Of a stretch of DNA of 64,000 nt, positions 59,942-64,000 are shown piece by piece. This stretch comes from JAFEBO01 sp044221315 (GTDB taxonomy: Bacteria; Planctomycetota; Phycisphaerae; Phycisphaerales; UBA1924): assembly GCA_044221315.1 (NCBI GenBank), contig JBGAPK010000002.1, positions 62,001-126,000 on the forward strand. Reading direction: 5' to 3'. Below the pieces are notes generated by a model that was given only the letters and a program-made list of their open reading frames with translations, searched no databases and was not told where the DNA came from. Made by a program: the position numbers and the translations under genes. The stretch's first letter is position 1. Every line of letters starts with the position of its first letter.

Positions 59942-61426
59942 ATGACACGCTCCTCACGCGTCGCGCGCCTTGCCGGTCTCTCGCTTGTTTTCGCACTTTG
60001 CCTGCCAGCGATGTCCGCTGACGTGCCGGCCGCGGAGACTGTTGCGGCCGACCCGATCGAGGGAAAGTGGCTCGGCGAGATCGGATTCCCGACGGACAGG
60101 GTCGCCTTCGGGATCGAGTTCAAGCGGAACGAAAAGAACGAGCTTCGGGCCACGATTTATCAGCCCGTAGTGAACTTCTATGGGCTTTCGTTGCCCGGTA
60201 CTTTCGAGAGAGACGGAAATCGCTACACCTGCAGTTCTCCCACCTTCGAAATCACCCGCAACGGTGACACGCTCGAAGGCACCATGACGTCGCTCAAAGA
60301 GCCTCTGTCACTCTCCCGCACAGATTCGCTTCCCTCTGATCCTCCTATCCCGGACCTTCCCAAGGGACCCGGTCCAAAGTGGCAGACCAAGCTGGGCGCC
60401 CCAATCTACGCGCCCGTCGCGGCGAAGGACGGCATTGCTTACGTCGGGACAACCGGGGGTGTTTTCCAGGCGCTGCATTCCGGAGACGGCTCGTTCGTCT
60501 GGACATTCAGTGCCGGAAGACCGATCCACGGCGGAGCTCTGATTTCGAGCAACGCGGTCTACTTCGTCTGCGACAACGGCTTCCTGTTCCGGCTCGATCA
60601 CGAAACCGGGAAGGAGGTGTGGCGCTATGACTTGGGAGATGCGCGCGTTGATCGGGTACTCCCGCACCAGACCGTATTTGAATACGACTATCGGGCACCA
60701 ACTCCGCTGCTCTCGGACGGCACGATCTTCGTCGGCGCTGCGGACGGCGGATTCCACGCCGTGAATTGCGAGACTGGTCAACGCGTTTGGCGATTCGAAG
60801 CAAAGGGAAAAATCCGTTCGAGCGCAACCGTCAGCGGCCCGAACGTCGTTTTCGGAACCATGGGGAATGTTCTGTACGCAGTCGATCGTGCGAAGGGGGT
60901 CGAGGTCTGGAACAAGGATCTCCGAGCTCCGATCACGAGCTCTCCCGTCCTGTCCGACGGAAGAATCCTCGTCGGAAATCGCGGCAGCATCCTGTACGCT
61001 TTGGACCCGACGGACGCAAAGGTTCTCTGGCGTCAGCTCTTCTGGGGATCCTGGGTCGAGTCCACGGCCGTCCCCTTCGGCGATCGCCTCTACATCGGCT
61101 CGTCCGACCTTCGGCGCGTCGCGTGCTATGAGCCGAGCGACGGAAGAGTCCTTTGGCGTACCGACGTGCTCGGCTGTCCATGGGGAACGCCCGCCGTGAC
61201 CGACAAGCACGTCTACTCCGGCGCGCTCGGTTCGGACCCGTACATGACGCGGCATGTCGGTGGCTTTGTGTGCCTGGACCGCACGAGCGGCAAGATCCAG
61301 TGGCGTTGGCCGGTCGGGGAGTCGGCGTCGCTGCAAACTGGGTTCGCCGGCGGCCCAGCGCTCGATGGCGACACAATCATCATCGGCGGTCTAGACGGCG
61401 TGCTCTACGCCTTCCCGGCGGAGTAA
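59942..61426 (+). CDS. exported PQQ-type beta-propeller protein
   Basis: 494 residues. A signal peptide (about 1-25) is followed by a small N-terminal beta domain (about 38-125, GKWLGEIGFPTDRVAFGIEF). The remainder is a seven- or eight-bladed propeller of PQQ/BamB type (VYVGTTGGVFQALHSGDGSF is read as AYVGTTGGVFQALHSGDGS; HETGKEVWRYDLG, NCETGQRVWRFEA, RTSGKIQWRWPVG). No haem or metal motif that would make it a dehydrogenase is visible, so scaffold or binding roles are likelier. GGGAG lies about 11 bases before the ATG. Confidence 0.85.
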   Translation: MTRSSRVARLAGLSLVFALCLPAMSADVPAAETVAADPIEGKWLGEIGFPTDRVAFGIEFKRNEKNELRATIYQPVVNFYGLSLPGTFERDGNRYTCSSPTFEITRNGDTLEGTMTSLKEPLSLSRTDSLPSDPPIPDLPKGPGPKWQTKLGAPIYAPVAAKDGIAYVGTTGGVFQALHSGDGSFVWTFSAGRPIHGGALISSNAVYFVCDNGFLFRLDHETGKEVWRYDLGDARVDRVLPHQTVFEYDYRAPTPLLSDGTIFVGAADGGFHAVNCETGQRVWRFEAKGKIRSSATVSGPNVVFGTMGNVLYAVDRAKGVEVWNKDLRAPITSSPVLSDGRILVGNRGSILYALDPTDAKVLWRQLFWGSWVESTAVPFGDRLYIGSSDLRRVACYEPSDGRVLWRTDVLGCPWGTPAVTDKHVYSGALGSDPYMTRHVGGFVCLDRTSGKIQWRWPVGESASLQTGFAGGPALDGDTIIIGGLDGVLYAFPAE

Positions 61427-61444
61427 GGTCCGCGCGGCGCGCGC

Positions 61445-61450
61445 TACCCT
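61445..61450 (+). promoter_or_regulatory. TANNNT -10 element, leaderless leuS
   Basis: TACCCT is followed by nine bases and ATG 61460. The sequence between is pyrimidine-rich, so there is no Shine-Dalgarno. Confidence 0.5.
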
Positions 61451-61459
61451 TGCCCTTCC

Positions 61460-64000
61460 ATGAACGAGAGCGCGCCCGCTTCCAATCCACGCGAACCCGA
61501 TTTCCCCCACCGCTATACCGCGGCACTCGCCGACCAGATCGAACTGCGCTGGCAGGGATACTGGGAACAGCACCAGACCTTCCGCCAACCCAACCCGGGC
61601 GAGCCGGGCTTCGACGCAAAACGCCCCAAGTTCTATTGCCTCGACATGTTTCCCTATCCGTCGGGAGCGGGTCTGCACGTCGGACATCCCGAGGGCTACA
61701 CGGCGACCGACATCGTCTGCCGCTATAAGAGGCTGAAGGGCTTCAACGTGCTGCACCCGATGGGCTGGGACGCCTTCGGCCTTCCGGCGGAGCAGTACGC
61801 CATCCAGACGGGGATCCACCCCGCCTCCACCACCAAGAAGAGCATCGATACGTTCCGGCGTCAGTTGAAGCGGTTCGGCTTCTGCTACGACTGGTCACGC
61901 GAGTTCGGCACGATCGACGAGGGTTACTACAAATGGACGCAGTGGATCTTTCTGCAGATCTATGACTCTTGGTTTGATATCGAGGCGGAGTCACCGACCG
62001 GGCTCTCGAAGGGGCGCGCCCGACCCATCGGCGAGCTGATCGCCGAGCTCGAAGCCGGAAACTTCCGCGTCGGCCCCAGCGGCGAGATCGTTCGCGTTGG
62101 CCTCTCCGGCTTCGCGGCGCCGCTCGAAGGCGGAATGGGCCTCGGCCGCCCCTGGCATCAACTTTCACAGGACGAGCGCCGCCTCTTCATCGACAACCAG
62201 CGCCTGGCCTATCTGGGGGAACAAACCGTCAACTGGTGTCCCAAGCTTGGCACGGTCCTCGCCAACGACGAAGTGATCGACGGGCGCAGCGAGCGCGGCG
62301 GCTACCCCGTGCTGCGCAAGCCGCTGAAGCAGTGGATGTTCCGGATCACGGCCTACGCCGACCGGCTGCTCGAACAGCTTTCCAAACTCGACTGGCCGAC
62401 CTCAACCCGCACCCAGCAGGCAGAGTGGATCGGAAGGTCGGCGGGCGCGCAGGTGGATTTCGCCATCGACGTACATTCGCTCTCGCCCCAGGCGTACGGC
62501 GAACTCAAGAGTGCGCAGGCCGACATGCCGCCGGCGCTCACGATCTACACGACACGCCCGGACACGATCTTCGGCGCGACGTTTATGGTCATCGCACCCG
62601 AGCACCTGCTCGTCGATCACATCCTGCGTCACCCGAACAAGGCGACCGACGCGGCGGCCTTAGGCGCCTACGTCAAGAAAGCCCGCAACACCTCCGACGT
62701 TGACCGCATGGAAGGCAAGGAAAAGACCGGTGTGTTCAGCGGCGCGTACGCGATCAACCCGGCCAACGACGAGAAGATCCCGATCTGGGTCGCCGACTAC
62801 GTCCTGATGGGCTACGGCACCGGCGCGATCATGGCCGTGCCGGCCCACGACGAGCGCGACTTTGAATTCGCGAAGAAGTTCGGCCTGCCGATCGTGGACG
62901 TGGTTTACCCGCGGACCGCCCTGGCGATGAAATTTTTCTGCGACCACGCCACCGAAGCAGAGGCGAAGGACGGCGTCTGGCAGACGCTGCTCGCCGACTT
63001 TTTGGGCATCGTCATGGGAGGCTCGCCGGACCTTGCCGGCGCCCTGGCGACCGTCCGCACGCGTCGATCAACGCCGCCCTCTTCGCCGGAATCCTGCCCC
63101 GTCGACCCAACCAGCCTTGACGCCATCGGCATGAAGTCCCGCGGGGCGATCCGCATCACCTGGCTCGAGGCGTTCGAATCGATGGGCATCGCCTCGCTGG
63201 CACAGCTCAAGCAAATCTTCGATCGACGCGAATTCCAGTCCTGGCGCGGCGAAGCGGGCATCTCGCCCGGGGTCGCCGTGCACTCCGCCCGTGCGGGGAA
63301 GGATGGAGTACCCGCCCTATCGCTCGACGGACTTCAGAGCGACGACGCAATCCGCACGATCATCGAGTGGATGGAGGAGGCCGGCGTCGGAACCGCCCAG
63401 ACCCGCTACAAGCTCCGCGACTGGACTTTCAGCCGCCAGAGGTACTGGGGCGAGCCCTTCCCGATCGTCTTCGACGAGGCGGGCAACCACTACCCGGTCA
63501 CCGAGAAGTCGCTGCCCGTCGTGCTGCCCCCGCTCACCGACTATCAGCCCGAGGAATCCGACGATCCGCAGCCGCTGCTCGCCAAGGCTCGCCAGTGGAC
63601 GCACACCACTGCTTTCGCGGCCGGTGTCGATCCGAAGATTCTGCCCCCCGAAACTCCCGTCCGGCGCGAGACCAACACGATGCCCGGCAGTGCCGGCTCG
63701 AGCTGGTACTGCATCCGCTACTGCGACGCGAAGAACACCGATCGCTTCGTGAGCGAAGAGGCCGAGGGTTATTGGATGTCCGGCGGACCCGATTCCGGGG
63801 ACCGCCTCGGCGGCGTCGATCTCTACATCGGCGGCAGCGAGCACGCCGTCGGCCACCTGCTCTACTCCCGCTTCTGGCACAACGTGCTCTTTGACCTGGG
63901 CTTCCTTTCCACGCCGGAGCCTTTCCAGAAACTCTTCCACCAGGGGCTGATCACCAGTTACGCCTTCCAGCGGTCCGACAAGAGCATTATCGCCGTGGAC
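61460..64000 (+). CDS. leuS: leucyl-tRNA synthetase, N-terminal 847 codons (runs off the right edge)
   Basis: Class I synthetase that charges tRNA-Leu. The HIGH motif reads MFPYPSGAGLHVGHPEGYTA with H-V-G-H, followed by NVLHPMGWDAFGLPAEQYA. The editing-domain threonine-rich segment TIYTTRPDTIFGATFMVIAP and MGYGTGAIMAVPAHDERD are present, then RDWTFSRQRYWGEPFPIVF and the GSSWYCIRYCD block. The KMSKS loop lies beyond the window. Compared with standard LeuRS there are two large insertions: about residues 174-247, before LGEQTVNWCPKLG, and about residues 487-602, between the editing domain and GVAVHSARAG. The reading frame stays open through both. The ATG follows the propeller gene by 33 bases. 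Confidence 0.95.
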   Translation, partial: MNESAPASNPREPDFPHRYTAALADQIELRWQGYWEQHQTFRQPNPGEPGFDAKRPKFYCLDMFPYPSGAGLHVGHPEGYTATDIVCRYKRLKGFNVLHPMGWDAFGLPAEQYAIQTGIHPASTTKKSIDTFRRQLKRFGFCYDWSREFGTIDEGYYKWTQWIFLQIYDSWFDIEAESPTGLSKGRARPIGELIAELEAGNFRVGPSGEIVRVGLSGFAAPLEGGMGLGRPWHQLSQDERRLFIDNQRLAYLGEQTVNWCPKLGTVLANDEVIDGRSERGGYPVLRKPLKQWMFRITAYADRLLEQLSKLDWPTSTRTQQAEWIGRSAGAQVDFAIDVHSLSPQAYGELKSAQADMPPALTIYTTRPDTIFGATFMVIAPEHLLVDHILRHPNKATDAAALGAYVKKARNTSDVDRMEGKEKTGVFSGAYAINPANDEKIPIWVADYVLMGYGTGAIMAVPAHDERDFEFAKKFGLPIVDVVYPRTALAMKFFCDHATEAEAKDGVWQTLLADFLGIVMGGSPDLAGALATVRTRRSTPPSSPESCPVDPTSLDAIGMKSRGAIRITWLEAFESMGIASLAQLKQIFDRREFQSWRGEAGISPGVAVHSARAGKDGVPALSLDGLQSDDAIRTIIEWMEEAGVGTAQTRYKLRDWTFSRQRYWGEPFPIVFDEAGNHYPVTEKSLPVVLPPLTDYQPEESDDPQPLLAKARQWTHTTAFAAGVDPKILPPETPVRRETNTMPGSAGSSWYCIRYCDAKNTDRFVSEEAEGYWMSGGPDSGDRLGGVDLYIGGSEHAVGHLLYSRFWHNVLFDLGFLSTPEPFQKLFHQGLITSYAFQRSDKSIIAVD

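Noticed and set aside
1..64000. CRISPR array, insertion sequence, integrase, prophage or rRNA
   Set aside because: No regular direct repeats with spacers, transposase motifs, phage structural genes or rRNA-like segments were seen on either strand.

Overview
The window looks like a piece of chromosome from a high-GC member of the Planctomycetota, most likely class Phycisphaerae. This is inferred from gene content, not from a marker tree. The clues are an ECF sigma factor fused in tandem to a membrane Ser/Thr kinase, secreted proteins ending in cysteine-framed dockerin-like EF-hand pairs, formylglycine-type sulfatases, futalosine-route menaquinone synthesis, a TPR protein with two RNA polymerase alpha-CTD-like domains, and large insertions in LeuRS. 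I found no rRNA, tRNA, CRISPR array, insertion sequence or phage. Most of the DNA is coding and most intergenic gaps are under 250 bases.

Layout. 1-3.0 kb: two tandem secreted paralogues (and the first codons of a third gene) plus a small dockerin-type secreted protein. 3.2-6.3 kb: ECF sigma/kinase signalling pair. 6.6-9.7 kb: CPBP membrane protease and a secreted di-haem peroxidase with Ig-like and dockerin modules. 9.7-11.9 kb: a thiol/sulfur island (AhpD-like protein, rhodanese, DUF2892 protein, Cys-rich ECF sigma). 12-16.2 kb: housekeeping (ROK kinase, ispE, Nif3-like) and small envelope proteins. 16.5-21.7 kb: a giant beta-propeller protein, a BFD-type ferredoxin and a GNAT. 21.8-22.7 kb: the TPR/alpha-CTD protein. 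23.2-30.7 kb: OprB-like porin, two sulfatases and a MATE exporter, a plausible sulfated-carbohydrate locus. 30.7-37.3 kb: pdxA and a pilM-N-O-P-B type IV pilus/type II secretion operon. 37.5-46.8 kb: mqnB, an orphan HlyD adaptor, a divergent HD-GYP protein, an M16 homologue without catalytic residues, an HscA-like Hsp70 and pheT. 46.8-53.2 kb: a propeller protein, twin AraC regulators, ilvE, a decayed SDR gene and an FHA-GAF-SpoIIE phosphatase. 53.2-64 kb: GH13 enzyme, glycosyltransferase, pdxJ, folC, secreted proteins and the start of leuS.

Metabolically the window holds parts of pyridoxal phosphate synthesis (pdxA, pdxJ), the MEP isoprenoid pathway (ispE), menaquinone (mqnB), folate (folC), branched-chain amino acids (ilvE) and two aminoacyl-tRNA synthetases (pheT, leuS). 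Signalling genes are abundant: two ECF sigmas, an STPK, an FHA/PP2C protein, an HD-GYP protein and two AraC regulators.

Two signals run across the window. First, about a dozen genes without a Shine-Dalgarno have a TANNNT hexamer only 5-11 bases before an ATG or GTG, as expected for leaderless mRNAs; SD-led genes coexist with them. Second, a small palindromic repeat occurs twice, once intergenic and once as an in-frame insertion of about 23 codons within pdxA.
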